Shown piece by piece: positions 16,191-26,310 of a stretch of 64,000 nucleotides of DNA; position 1 is the stretch's first letter, and every line of letters starts with the position of its first letter. The notes beneath the pieces were generated by a model. The model made no database searches. It saw nothing but the letters and a program-made list of their open reading frames with translations, and had not been told where the DNA came from. A program made the position numbers and the translations under genes. Origin of the DNA: Deinococcus hopiensis KR-140 (lineage in GTDB: Bacteria; Deinococcota; Deinococci; Deinococcales; Deinococcaceae); contig NZ_FWWU01000004.1 in assembly GCF_900176165.1 (NCBI RefSeq), positions 1-64,000 of the forward strand, in the 5' to 3' direction.

Positions 16191-17879
16191 ATGAACAAGA
16201 ATCTGATGTTGGTAGGCCTGGCCCTGGGCCTGAGCGGTTGCTCCACCATGACGGGCAGTCGCGTGGCGGACGTAACGATCATCGGCGTGAACGACTTTCA
16301 CGGCAACCTGCTGCCCACGAGCTTCCGCGTCCCCGACCCCGCGGACCGCACGAAAACCGTGACCGTGCAGGCGGGCGGCATCGACACCATCGGCGGCATT
16401 CTCGCCGACGCGCGTCAGGCCAACCCCAACACCGTGTTCGTCGGCGTGGGCGACATGACTGGGGCCAGCCCCCTCGCGAGCGCCTTGCTGCGCGACGAGC
16501 CGACCATCGACGCCCTGACGCAACTCGGCATGCAGGTCAATGTTGTTGGCAACCACGAGTTCGACAACGGCGTGGCCGAACTCCAGCGCTTCCAGAAGGG
16601 CGGCTGCAACTCCAACGACGCGGCCAAGGCGTGCAAATTCGACAACACCTTTGCGGGGGCAGGCTTTACCTACCTCGCCGCCAACGTCGTCGACGAGAAG
16701 ACGGGTCAGACCATCTTCCCGGCCTACAAGATCGTGAAGGTGGGCCCGGCCCGGATCGCCTTCGTCGGCGCAGTTCTGAAGGACACGCCCACCGTCGTGA
16801 CGCCCTCCGGCGTGGCGGGCCTGAAATTCGAGGACGAGGTGGCGTCCATCAACGCCGCCGTTCCCCAGATCATCCGGGGCGGTGCGGACGCCATCGTGGC
16901 GCTCGTCCACCAGGGGGGCACGAGCAAGGACGCCTTCGACGTGGTGGACTGCAAGACCCTCAGCGGCGACATCGTGAAGATCGCGAATGGAATTGACGAG
17001 CGTGTGGCCGCCATCATGACCGGGCACACCCACCGCGGCTACAACTGCCTGGTGCCTGGCCCGACCGGCAAGGACCGCGTGGTCATTCAGGGCGATTCCT
17101 ACGGCCACCTGCTCCAGCGCCTGGACTTGCGCGTGGACACCCGTACAAACACCGTGCTGGCCGTAAAGGCAAGCAACGTGGTCGTGGACGCCAAGAACGG
17201 CGCCAAGGACGCTGCCCTGACCGCCCTCGTGCAGAAGGCCAAGACCCTGACCGATCCGGTCGCCGCCCAGACCATCGCCACACTGGGCGCGGAGCAGATC
17301 ACCCGTGCGACGAACCCGGCGGGCGAGAGTGCGCTGGGCGACGTGATCGCCGACTCGCAACTCGCCGCCACCCGCACCCCCGAGAAGGGTGGTGCCGTCA
17401 TCGCCTTCATGAACCCCGGCGGCATTCGCGCTGACCTGCCCGTCAACGTGCCCAACCCGGACCAGAAGGTCAGCTATGGCGACGCCTTTACCGTGCAGCC
17501 CTTTGGCAACATCCTGACCGTGATCACCCTGACGGGCGCGCAGGTCAAGGCTGTGCTGGAGCAACAGTTCGATAACCCCAGCGCGGGGCAGAACCGGATC
17601 CTGCAGGTCAGCGAGGGCCTGAGCTACACCTGGGACAACGCCAAGCCCAAGGGTGAGAAGGTCAGCAACCTGACCCTGAACGGTCAGCCCCTTGATCCGT
17701 CGGCGAGCTACCGCGTCACGGTGAATAACTTCCTGGCAGACGGCGGCGACGGCTTTACCGTGTTCGCGCAGGGCACCGACCGTCTGGGCGGCGATATCGA
17801 CATCGACGCCTTCAGCAGCTACCTGAAGTCCAAGTCGGTTACGCCGGGCGCGGTCAACCGGATTACCCGCCTGAACTGA
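16191..17879 (+). CDS. 5'-nucleotidase / metallophosphoesterase family lipoprotein (UshA-like)
   Basis: A 562-residue exported enzyme. The N-terminal sequence LALGLSGCSTM is a lipobox, so it is probably anchored outside the cytoplasmic membrane. Metallophosphatase motifs follow in order: GVNDFHGNL, VGVGDMTGASPL, NVVGNHEFDNG and MTGHTHRGYNC. The C-terminal nucleotide-binding domain has NPGGIRADLP, YGDAFTVQPFGN and FLADGGDGFTVF. It should strip phosphate from extracellular nucleotides or related esters, helping nucleoside and phosphate salvage. ATG 16191 is chosen because the signal peptide begins there and a TATTCT box lies just upstream. The gene stands alone. Confidence 0.9.
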   Translation: MNKNLMLVGLALGLSGCSTMTGSRVADVTIIGVNDFHGNLLPTSFRVPDPADRTKTVTVQAGGIDTIGGILADARQANPNTVFVGVGDMTGASPLASALLRDEPTIDALTQLGMQVNVVGNHEFDNGVAELQRFQKGGCNSNDAAKACKFDNTFAGAGFTYLAANVVDEKTGQTIFPAYKIVKVGPARIAFVGAVLKDTPTVVTPSGVAGLKFEDEVASINAAVPQIIRGGADAIVALVHQGGTSKDAFDVVDCKTLSGDIVKIANGIDERVAAIMTGHTHRGYNCLVPGPTGKDRVVIQGDSYGHLLQRLDLRVDTRTNTVLAVKASNVVVDAKNGAKDAALTALVQKAKTLTDPVAAQTIATLGAEQITRATNPAGESALGDVIADSQLAATRTPEKGGAVIAFMNPGGIRADLPVNVPNPDQKVSYGDAFTVQPFGNILTVITLTGAQVKAVLEQQFDNPSAGQNRILQVSEGLSYTWDNAKPKGEKVSNLTLNGQPLDPSASYRVTVNNFLADGGDGFTVFAQGTDRLGGDIDIDAFSSYLKSKSVTPGAVNRITRLN

Positions 17880-17894
17880 GCGCCGGGAGCTTTG

Positions 17895-17924
17895 GGGGAG
17901 GAGGGCCAGGCGGCCCTCCTCCCC
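17895..17924 (+). terminator. Strong hairpin after the nucleotidase gene
   Basis: A perfect 13-bp stem, GGGGAGGAGGGCC (17895-17907) with GGCCCTCCTCCCC (17912-17924), loop AGGC. Only a short T stretch follows, so it may act as an RNA-stabilising hairpin as much as a terminator. Confidence 0.6.
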
Positions 17925-18176
17925 TTCGGCGTTGTTCGGGGGGCGGAAGTTGGAGTTCTTGCCGCCCTCTCCCCCGTGGGATCCCCGGCGCTGCGGAGCA
18001 GCTCGGGCCTCGCGCAGCCAGGGGTGACTGGTACAGCCCGGAGCGACCGGAACGGCTCACAAAGAGGGGGCCACCGCGCAGCAAAACCACAACGCGCCCC
18101 AACCTTGCGCTGAACCGGAGAAAAGCCTAGCGTAGGCCACCTGTTCTTCACTCCAGTCCCCCGCAAAGGAGAATCC

Positions 18177-19973
<1,797 letters not shown>

Positions 19974-20523
19974 AGCGGCCGGCGAACGTCCTGGCTGCTG
20001 ACGCCGGCTGTCCCTCCGCCGCGCCCACCAGCGACATCGTGGGAATTGAGCGCTGCCTGAAGGCCGCCGAGGCGAGGTGGCAGAAGCGTGGGGTGGGGGT
20101 GTACCGGCCCGGCGTACTGGTTGTCTGAAGACGGTCCTACGCCGTGGAGGTAGAGGCGCGTCCACGGCCGTCCCGTGCCTTCAATCGTCCTGTTCCCGGC
20201 GACCACCTCACCCCAGGAGCGCGGGAGGGAGACGAACGCGGCACCGCTCCCGGCCGGCTTGCCCATGTCCGCGCCTTAGCTCAACGGGCAGTGGCAGAGC
20301 TGCCCTGGAAGCCTCGTCCCCGTCCCTGCGGCGTGCTCGACATGACGTTGGGTTTGTCAGGCGGCCACCTGCGCTCCCTCAAATACACCGCCGCCTTCTC
20401 CACCCCCTGAGGACCGGGTCAATCCTGCCCCTGCGCTGAATATCCCTCAGCGTACAAAATTGACGCGCACGTACATTTTGCCTATCGTGGGGGAGATAAC
20501 GTCACAACCCGGAGGCAAAGTGG
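19974..20523 (+). other. Intergenic region, 550 bp
   Basis: No gene recognised on either strand. A tRNA-like patch at 20271-20310 (TTAGCTCAAC) does not fold into a full cloverleaf. The last 70 bases carry the promoter and inverted repeat of the following operon. The rest is GC-rich sequence of unknown role. Confidence 0.5.
20455..20488 (+). promoter_or_regulatory. Promoter with overlapping inverted repeat for the acyl-CoA operon
   Basis: TTGACG (20460-20465), 17-bp spacer, TATCGT (20483-20488). The region is bracketed by CAAAAT (20455-20460) and ATTTTG (20475-20480), an inverted repeat overlapping the -35 and spacer. That is a likely operator for a repressor, for example a TetR-type fatty-acid regulator. 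A GGAGG site follows at 20511. Confidence 0.6.
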
Positions 20524-21300
<777 letters not shown>

Positions 21301-21320
21301 AGTCGCCAGCGGCCAGAGGG

Positions 21321-21357
21321 CAGTCGCCAGCAGGAACACCTCAATTTCTGGCGACTG
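21321..21357. repeat. Palindromic dispersed repeat (CAGTCGCCAG type)
   Basis: CAGTCGCCAG (21321-21330) and CTGGCGACTG (21348-21357) form a perfect 10-bp stem in the gap between the SDR and MaoC genes. Another AGTCGCCAG lies at 21301-21309. The same word (GCTGGCGACTGGC) recurs at 53022-53034 between a regulator and its kinase, so this is a small dispersed intergenic repeat. Confidence 0.6.
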
Positions 21358-21385
21358 GCCACTGAGGACCTGAAAGGAGACCCCC

Positions 21386-21835
21386 TTGCACCTCCAAGAC
21401 CTCCGCTCCCGCCTCGGCCAGGAGATTGCCCTCTCCGAATGGGTCGTGCTCACGCAGGATGTGGTGAACACCTTCGCCGACGCCACCGGAGACCACCAGT
21501 TCATTCACGTCGATCCTGAACGGGCCGCGCAAACCCCATTTGGCGGTCCCATCGCGCACGGTTTCCTGACGCTCTCGTTGCTGGCCGGACACTTCATGAA
21601 TGGGGGAGGATTCCCCGCGCTGGAGGGTACGCGCATGGTGGTGAACTATGGGCTGAACCGGGTACGCTTTATCGCGCCCGTTCCTGTGGGAAGCCGACTG
21701 CGAAACCGGGCCGTCCTGCTCGGGATCGAGGACGGCCCGGGCTTTGCTCAGCTCACCGTCGCCAACACCATCGAGATCGAGGGGCAGATCAAACCGGCGG
21801 CGACCGCGGAAACGGTCATGCGGGTGTACGTATGA
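21386..21835 (+). CDS. MaoC-like enoyl-CoA hydratase/dehydratase
   Basis: A 149-residue hot-dog protein of the MaoC/(R)-hydratase group. The catalytic pair appears in FADATGDHQFIHVDPERAA (Asp and His), followed by PFGGPIAHGFLTLSLL, the family hallmark. It would hydrate an enoyl-CoA made by the acyl-CoA dehydrogenases in this cluster, and the SDR gene just upstream could oxidise the product. It starts at TTG 21386 with GAAAGGAGA upstream. Its stop overlaps the next start (ATGA). No signal peptide is seen; it is expected in the cytoplasm. Confidence 0.9.
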   Translation: MHLQDLRSRLGQEIALSEWVVLTQDVVNTFADATGDHQFIHVDPERAAQTPFGGPIAHGFLTLSLLAGHFMNGGGFPALEGTRMVVNYGLNRVRFIAPVPVGSRLRNRAVLLGIEDGPGFAQLTVANTIEIEGQIKPAATAETVMRVYV

Positions 21836-22290
21836 CCTCGCCCGGTCCTGCTCTCTTCACCCACGAGGGCCGCCAGGCCTTCCTCGCTCGCGCCACCGGC
21901 AACAGCGGCTTTACCCGGTTCATGGGCACCGAACTCACGCGCTTCGAGCCTGGCGTGGTGGAAATCTCGCTGCCCCTCCGGACAGACCTTACCCAGCACC
22001 ACGGCCACGCACACGGTGCGGTGCTGGGCTACCTGGCCGATACCGTCTGTGCCTGGACTGCCGCGACGGTGGTGGGCGACGTGGTGACGGCGGAATACAA
22101 GATCAACTTTCTGGCTCCCGCGAGGGGAGAAACGCTCTGGGCGCGCGGTGAGGTGTTGCGTCCCGGTCGCCGTCAGGTGGTGGTGCGCGCCGAGGTGTAT
22201 GCCCGGAGCGGGGGAGAAGACACCCTCGTCGCGGCAGCCCTCGCCACCGTCGCCGCTGTGGGTGAACGTCAGGATTCGGGGAAGCCGTGA
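21832..22290 (+). CDS. PaaI-family acyl-CoA thioesterase
   Basis: A 152-residue hot-dog thioesterase. The motif HHGHAHGAVLGYLADTVCAW matches the PaaI/YdiI signature (HGG/HGA with an acidic residue in the following helix), and EYKINFLAPARGETLWARG is the usual second block. It releases free CoA and acid from stalled or toxic acyl-CoAs, as PaaI does in phenylacetate breakdown. It overlaps both neighbours by 4 bp, so it is translationally coupled within the operon. Confidence 0.9.
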   Translation: MTSPGPALFTHEGRQAFLARATGNSGFTRFMGTELTRFEPGVVEISLPLRTDLTQHHGHAHGAVLGYLADTVCAWTAATVVGDVVTAEYKINFLAPARGETLWARGEVLRPGRRQVVVRAEVYARSGGEDTLVAAALATVAAVGERQDSGKP

Positions 22291-22631
22291 GGCCGGGAAC
22301 CGTCTACACGCTGGAGCGCGGCGAGGCGCTTCTGGGCCGCCTGACCGTCGTGGAGAGCGGGATGTTCGCCATTCGCTGCACCTTTGGGGCCGCGCCCGCC
22401 TTCGCTCCTTACCGCCCGCTGTTTGAGGAAGACGCCTTTCTGGCTGAGCGCATGGCCGGTGACGACGACTCCGCCCTGCTGGAGGAGGCCGAGGCCGTGT
22501 TGGAGCGTCTGCTCGCGCTGGGCCTGGTGCTTCGCCGTGAAGGCGGCGGTGTCTACCGGGGGGCGCTGATCAGCATTGAGGGAAACCAAGCCAGTTTTCG
22601 CCCCCTGGACCCTGAGGAGCAACCCCTATGA
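22287..22631 (+). CDS. Hypothetical protein in the acyl-CoA operon
   Basis: A 114-residue soluble protein I do not recognise. It begins with a beta-rich stretch (GTVYTLERGEALLGRLTVVE), has an acidic central helix region (DDDSALLEEAEAVLERLLALG) and ends with another beta segment. It starts with GTG overlapping the thioesterase stop (GTGA), and its own stop overlaps the acyl-CoA dehydrogenase start (ATGA), so it is genuinely translated with them. It could be an accessory or regulatory subunit of the dehydrogenase, but nothing in the sequence proves that. Confidence 0.7.
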   Translation: MRPGTVYTLERGEALLGRLTVVESGMFAIRCTFGAAPAFAPYRPLFEEDAFLAERMAGDDDSALLEEAEAVLERLLALGLVLRREGGGVYRGALISIEGNQASFRPLDPEEQPL

Positions 22632-23866
22632 CCATGTTCGAGACCGCGCCCCGTACCCGTGACCTCCAGGCCCGCCTGACGGCCTTTATGGAGGAGCACA
22701 TCTATCCCAACGAGGCCGAGTTTCACCGTCAGGTGAATACGGGCCACCGCTGGGAACACGTGGAACTGATCGAGGAACTCAAGCCCAAGGCGCGCGCCGA
22801 GGGCCTGTGGAACCTCTTCCTGCCGCCCGCCTCGGACCCGCAGGGCAAGTTCGGCCCTGGCCTGAGCAACCTGGAATACGCGCCCCTGTGCGAGATCATG
22901 GGCCGGGTGTGGTGGGCCCCCGAGGTCTTTAACTGCAACGCGCCCGACACCGGGAACATGGAGGTGTTCGCGCGCTACGGTACGCCCGAGCAGCAGGAGC
23001 AGTGGCTCACACCCCTCCTGAACGGGGAGATTCGCTCTGCCTTCTCCATGACCGAGCCGGAGGTGGCGAGCAGCGACGCCACCAATATCGAGTCGAGCAT
23101 CACCCGGGACGGTGACGAATACGTCATCAACGGCCGCAAATGGTGGACGAGTGGAGCGGGTGATCCGCGCTGCAAGATCAGCATTTTTATGGGCAAGACG
23201 GACCCCAACGCGGAGCGGCACCTGCAGCAGTCCATGGTTTTGGTGCCGATGGACACGCCGGGCGTGAGCATCGAGCGCATGCTCACCGTCTTCGGCTACG
23301 ACGACGCGCCGCACGGGCACGCGGAGATGACCTTCGAGAACGTGCGCGTGCCCGCTTCCAACATGCTGCTGGGTGAGGGCCGGGGCTTTGAGATTGCGCA
23401 GGGCCGTCTGGGACCGGGGCGCATACACCACTGTATGCGCCTGATCGGGCAGGCCGAGCGGGCGCTGGAACTCACGGTGGAGCGGGCCTCACAGCGTGTG
23501 GCGTTTGGCAAACCCCTCGCGGCCCACCAGCATGTTCGCGAGGCCATCGCCCTCAGCCGCATGGAAATCGATCAGGCCCGGCTGCTGACCCTGCAGGCCG
23601 CCTACATGATGGACACGGTGGGCAACAAGGCCGCGCGGGGACAGATCGCGGCGATCAAGGTGGTGGCCCCCAATGTCGCCCTGCGCGTGATTGACCGGGC
23701 GATTCAGATTCACGGCGGCGCGGGTGTCAGCCAGGACTCGCCTCTGCCCATGATGTATGCCCAGGCCCGGACCCTCCGGCTGGCCGACGGCCCCGACATC
23801 GTGCATACGGAAACGGTGGCCAAGGAGGAGTTGCGGCGCCAGGGCGTGGACCTGCGGCGGCGGTGA
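22628..23866 (+). CDS. Acyl-CoA dehydrogenase (ACAD10/11-type)
   Basis: A 412-residue acyl-CoA dehydrogenase. Visible motifs are AFSMTEPEVASSDATNI, NGRKWWTSGAGDPRCK, LGPGRIHHCMRLIGQAERAL, QRVAFGKPLAAHQHVREAIA and IHGGAGVSQDSPLP. This pattern resembles the ACAD10/ACAD11 group, whose eukaryotic members carry a fused APH-type kinase domain; here a kinase of that type is encoded separately at 25240. It may therefore act on phosphorylated 4-hydroxyacyl-CoA rather than a plain fatty acyl-CoA. Electrons would go to ETF. It overlaps the preceding gene by 4 bp. Confidence 0.9.
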   Translation: MTMFETAPRTRDLQARLTAFMEEHIYPNEAEFHRQVNTGHRWEHVELIEELKPKARAEGLWNLFLPPASDPQGKFGPGLSNLEYAPLCEIMGRVWWAPEVFNCNAPDTGNMEVFARYGTPEQQEQWLTPLLNGEIRSAFSMTEPEVASSDATNIESSITRDGDEYVINGRKWWTSGAGDPRCKISIFMGKTDPNAERHLQQSMVLVPMDTPGVSIERMLTVFGYDDAPHGHAEMTFENVRVPASNMLLGEGRGFEIAQGRLGPGRIHHCMRLIGQAERALELTVERASQRVAFGKPLAAHQHVREAIALSRMEIDQARLLTLQAAYMMDTVGNKAARGQIAAIKVVAPNVALRVIDRAIQIHGGAGVSQDSPLPMMYAQARTLRLADGPDIVHTETVAKEELRRQGVDLRRR

Positions 23867-23870
23867 AGTG

Positions 23871-24086
23871 GTGCGAAAGCGTCTGATTTCAGTGCGAGAA
23901 GGCGGGGTCCTGATCCTGCCCGGGGAACTGCTGGAGTTGTACCGCTTCGGGAGTGAGGTGGAGATTGAGGCAACGGAGGGTGGACTGCTCCTCCGGGCCG
24001 TTGTTCCACAGATGGACTTTGCAGCGGCCAACGCGAAACTTTTTGCTGAGAAGCGCGGGCTGCTGGAGCGCCCGAGCCGCGCGTGA
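23871..24086 (+). CDS. AbrB/MazE-type antitoxin
   Basis: A 71-residue protein from GTG 23871. The N-terminal half has a swapped-hairpin AbrB-like look: KRLISVREGGVLILPGELL, then GSEVEIEATEGGLLLRAV. The C-terminal tail (AAANAKLFAEKRGLLERP) would wrap and neutralise the partner toxin. Its stop overlaps the start of the Doc-like gene (GTGA), the typical antitoxin-first order. It probably also autorepresses, but no separate promoter or operator is obvious, since it begins five bases after the acyl-CoA dehydrogenase stop. Confidence 0.7.
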   Translation: MRKRLISVREGGVLILPGELLELYRFGSEVEIEATEGGLLLRAVVPQMDFAAANAKLFAEKRGLLERPSRA

Positions 24087-24406
24087 CCGTTTGCCTGATC
24101 CCCAAGCCGATCACGGAGCTTCACGGCGAGGCGCCGGAGGCCTTCGGTGGTCTGCCGGGGGTCCCGGACGCCGCCGGCTCCGCCTCGTCGCTGGCCCCGC
24201 CTGCCGCCCGCCTCCTTTTTCTGGCGCGCGAACACGCCCCTACGGACGGGAACAAGCGGACCGCCGCCGCGCCGTATGTGTTCCTGCTGAACGGCGCGGA
24301 ACTGGGCGCACCGGACGACGCCGCCTTTGACCGCGTGCTGGGTCCGCCCCAGGGCCACTGGGCAGACCCCCGGGCCATGGCGCTGGGGCCGCGGGTCAGG
24401 CTGTAG
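24083..24406 (+). CDS. doc: Doc/Fic-type death-on-curing toxin, short form
   Basis: A 107-residue protein with the Fic-fold signature HAPTDGNKRTAAA, matching HxFxDxNKRT except that Phe is Pro. The first residues (PKPITELHGEAPEAFGGLPG) match the start of Doc toxins (ELxALHxxxxxxxGGLPG). Doc phosphorylates elongation factor EF-Tu and stops translation. The segment between GGLPG and the Fic motif is shorter than in P1 Doc (about 126 residues in total), so activity may be reduced. It is co-translated with the AbrB-like gene. An embedded toxin-antitoxin pair in a catabolic operon is unusual. Confidence 0.75.
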   Translation: MTVCLIPKPITELHGEAPEAFGGLPGVPDAAGSASSLAPPAARLLFLAREHAPTDGNKRTAAAPYVFLLNGAELGAPDDAAFDRVLGPPQGHWADPRAMALGPRVRL

Positions 24407-24427
24407 ACCCAACAAGGAGAACCCTCA

Positions 24428-25243
24428 ATGGAATTCCTGAACAAAACCATCGTCGTCACTGGAGCCGCTTCCGGCATCGGCCTTGCCCTCGCCACCCGCT
24501 TTGTACGGGAGGGCGCCACCGTGATCGCCTCGGACCGGAACGCCGAGGTGGGCGGACAAAAGGCTACCGAGATCGGCGCGCGCTTCGTCGCTGCCGACAT
24601 TGGGCAGGAGGAAGGCGTGTCGGGGCTGATCGCAGACGTGTTGGAACGGGAAGGGCAGATTGACCTCTTCTGCTCGAATGCCGGAATCGCCGTGGGCGAG
24701 GGACCGGAAACGCCGGACCGCATCTGGGACCGCATTCACCGCATCAACGTGATGAGCCACGTCTGGGCCGCCCGCCACCTGCTCCCGCACTTTCTGGAAC
24801 GTGGCGCAGGCTACTTCCTGAACACGGCGTCGGCGGCAGGTCTCCTCACCGAGTTGCACTCCGCACCCTACGCCGTCACCAAACACGCGGCGCTCGCCTT
24901 TGCCGAGTGGTTGGCGATCACCTATGCGGACCGGGGCATCAAGGTGTCGGCCCTCTGCCCCGAGGGCGTCTGGACGCCGATGATCCAGAACGCGCCCCTC
25001 CTCCAGCAGAGGGCCATCAGCACCGAAGAACTCGTGGAGGTCACGCTGGGGGCCCTGCGGGAAGAACGCTTCCTGATTACCACGCACGACACCACCCTGG
25101 CGGGGTTTCAGCTCAAGGGACAGGATTACGGCAAGTGGCTGGGCAAGATGACCCGGCTGCGCGGTAAAGCGATGGCGCTGCTGGGAGAACACGAGGCCGC
25201 CTTTTCGGCAGGGGAGGCTCCCCGCACCGGAGGTCATGAATGA
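24428..25243 (+). CDS. SDR family oxidoreductase
   Basis: A 271-residue short-chain dehydrogenase with TGAASGIGLAL (cofactor loop), FCSNAGIAVGEG in place of the usual NNAG, Ser in NTASAAG, and YAVTKHAALAF carrying Tyr and Lys. PEGVWTPM follows at the usual substrate loop. The C-terminal region is longer than in the first SDR of the operon. It probably oxidises or reduces a hydroxyacyl intermediate; its place between the acyl-CoA dehydrogenase and the APH-type kinase resembles the LvaD position in levulinate pathways. ATG 24428 has AAGGAGA upstream and its stop overlaps the kinase start (ATGA). Confidence 0.88.
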   Translation: MEFLNKTIVVTGAASGIGLALATRFVREGATVIASDRNAEVGGQKATEIGARFVAADIGQEEGVSGLIADVLEREGQIDLFCSNAGIAVGEGPETPDRIWDRIHRINVMSHVWAARHLLPHFLERGAGYFLNTASAAGLLTELHSAPYAVTKHAALAFAEWLAITYADRGIKVSALCPEGVWTPMIQNAPLLQQRAISTEELVEVTLGALREERFLITTHDTTLAGFQLKGQDYGKWLGKMTRLRGKAMALLGEHEAAFSAGEAPRTGGHE

Positions 25244-26310
25244 CCAGGCCCGACACCGCCCCCGTTCGTCCCGGTGAGGAATTGCCGCTGGACAGGCTCC
25301 GGGAAGCCTTGCGGGGCCGCGTGGAGGGTCACGCCGACGCCCTGACCGTCGAGCAGTTTCCAGGTGGATTTTCCAACCTGACGTACCTCGTGCGGCTGGG
25401 TGAGCGGGAGTATGTGCTGCGCCGCGCCCCCCTCGGGCCAGTGGCGGCAAAGGCCCACGACATGCCGCGCGAGTACCGCCTGCTCGAGCGCGTTCATCCG
25501 GTCCTGCCCGTGGCTCCCCGGCCCGTGCTGCTCGTGGAGGACACGGAGGTGCTGGGCGCGCCCTTCTACCTGATGGAGCGGCGGCGCGGCACCATCGTGC
25601 GGACGAAGCTGCCACCCGAGTACGCGGATCTGCCCGGCGCACCCCGTCAACTCTCGGAGGCGCTGGCCGATACGCTGGCAGACCTGCATGCGGTGGACAT
25701 TGACGCAGCGGGGTTGCGGGACCTGGGCAAGCCGGAGGGCTTCAACGGGCGACAGGTGCAAGGCTGGGCGGGGCGCTGGCGGCGGGCCAGGACGGACGAT
25801 CTGCCCCCGCCCACCGAGCTGCACGATGAGGACGTAATCGCCTGGCTGACCGCGAACGTTCCTCCGGAAACTGCCCACGCGCTCGTCCACAACGACTTCA
25901 AGCTCGATAACCTGATGCTGGACCCGGCAGACCCTTCCCGGGTGGTGGCCCTGCTCGACTGGGAGATGACCACCGTCGGTGACCCGCTGGTGGACCTGGG
26001 CCTGACGCTCACGTACTGGACCATGCCCGAGCAGCCGGGCGGCGCACCAAACCGTGTGGGGGCGAACGCACCGGGCTTTCTGTCCCGCGAGGACTTCCTG
26101 TCCCGGTACGCCGCGCGCCGCGGACAGGACGTGTCGGGCGTGGCCTGGTACGAGGTGCTGGGGCACTTCAAGCTGGCAGTGATCGTTATCCAGATCTACG
26201 CCCGCTACCGCGCTGGGCAGACGAAAGACCCCCGCTTCGCGCCCCTGGGCGAGCAGGCCGCGTGGCTGATTGGCGAGGCGTGGCGGCGGATTCGGGATGT
26301 GGGCGAGTGA
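25240..26310 (+). CDS. APH-family phosphotransferase (ACAD11/LvaA-like kinase)
   Basis: A 356-residue kinase-fold protein. It has GFSNLTYLVRLGEREYVLRR (nucleotide-binding strand and Lys/Arg region), the catalytic loop LVHNDFKLDNLMLDP and the metal-binding LLDWEMTTVGDPLVDLG. These are the hallmarks of the APH/ChoK-like family rather than aminoglycoside resistance. Partners next to acyl-CoA dehydrogenases, such as human ACAD10/11 or Pseudomonas LvaA, phosphorylate 4-hydroxyacyl-CoAs. That role is inferred here from the adjoining dehydrogenase and SDR genes. It overlaps both neighbours by 4 bp. Confidence 0.88.
   Translation: MTRPDTAPVRPGEELPLDRLREALRGRVEGHADALTVEQFPGGFSNLTYLVRLGEREYVLRRAPLGPVAAKAHDMPREYRLLERVHPVLPVAPRPVLLVEDTEVLGAPFYLMERRRGTIVRTKLPPEYADLPGAPRQLSEALADTLADLHAVDIDAAGLRDLGKPEGFNGRQVQGWAGRWRRARTDDLPPPTELHDEDVIAWLTANVPPETAHALVHNDFKLDNLMLDPADPSRVVALLDWEMTTVGDPLVDLGLTLTYWTMPEQPGGAPNRVGANAPGFLSREDFLSRYAARRGQDVSGVAWYEVLGHFKLAVIVIQIYARYRAGQTKDPRFAPLGEQAAWLIGEAWRRIRDVGE

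Noticed and set aside
18128..18141. Small palindrome GCCTA-gcg-TAGGC upstream of the acyl-CoA dehydrogenase
   Set aside because: Too short and not repeated elsewhere in the window; could be an operator but nothing else supports it.
20271..20345. tRNA-like sequence (TTAGCTCAACGGGCAG ... AGAGCT)
   Set aside because: The D-arm looks plausible, but no matching acceptor stem, anticodon arm or T-arm with GTTCAAATC-like loop could be folded from the following bases.
25240..26310. Aminoglycoside resistance kinase
   Set aside because: The family fold is shared, but the context (acyl-CoA dehydrogenase, SDR) and sequence type match the ACAD11/LvaA branch, not resistance enzymes.
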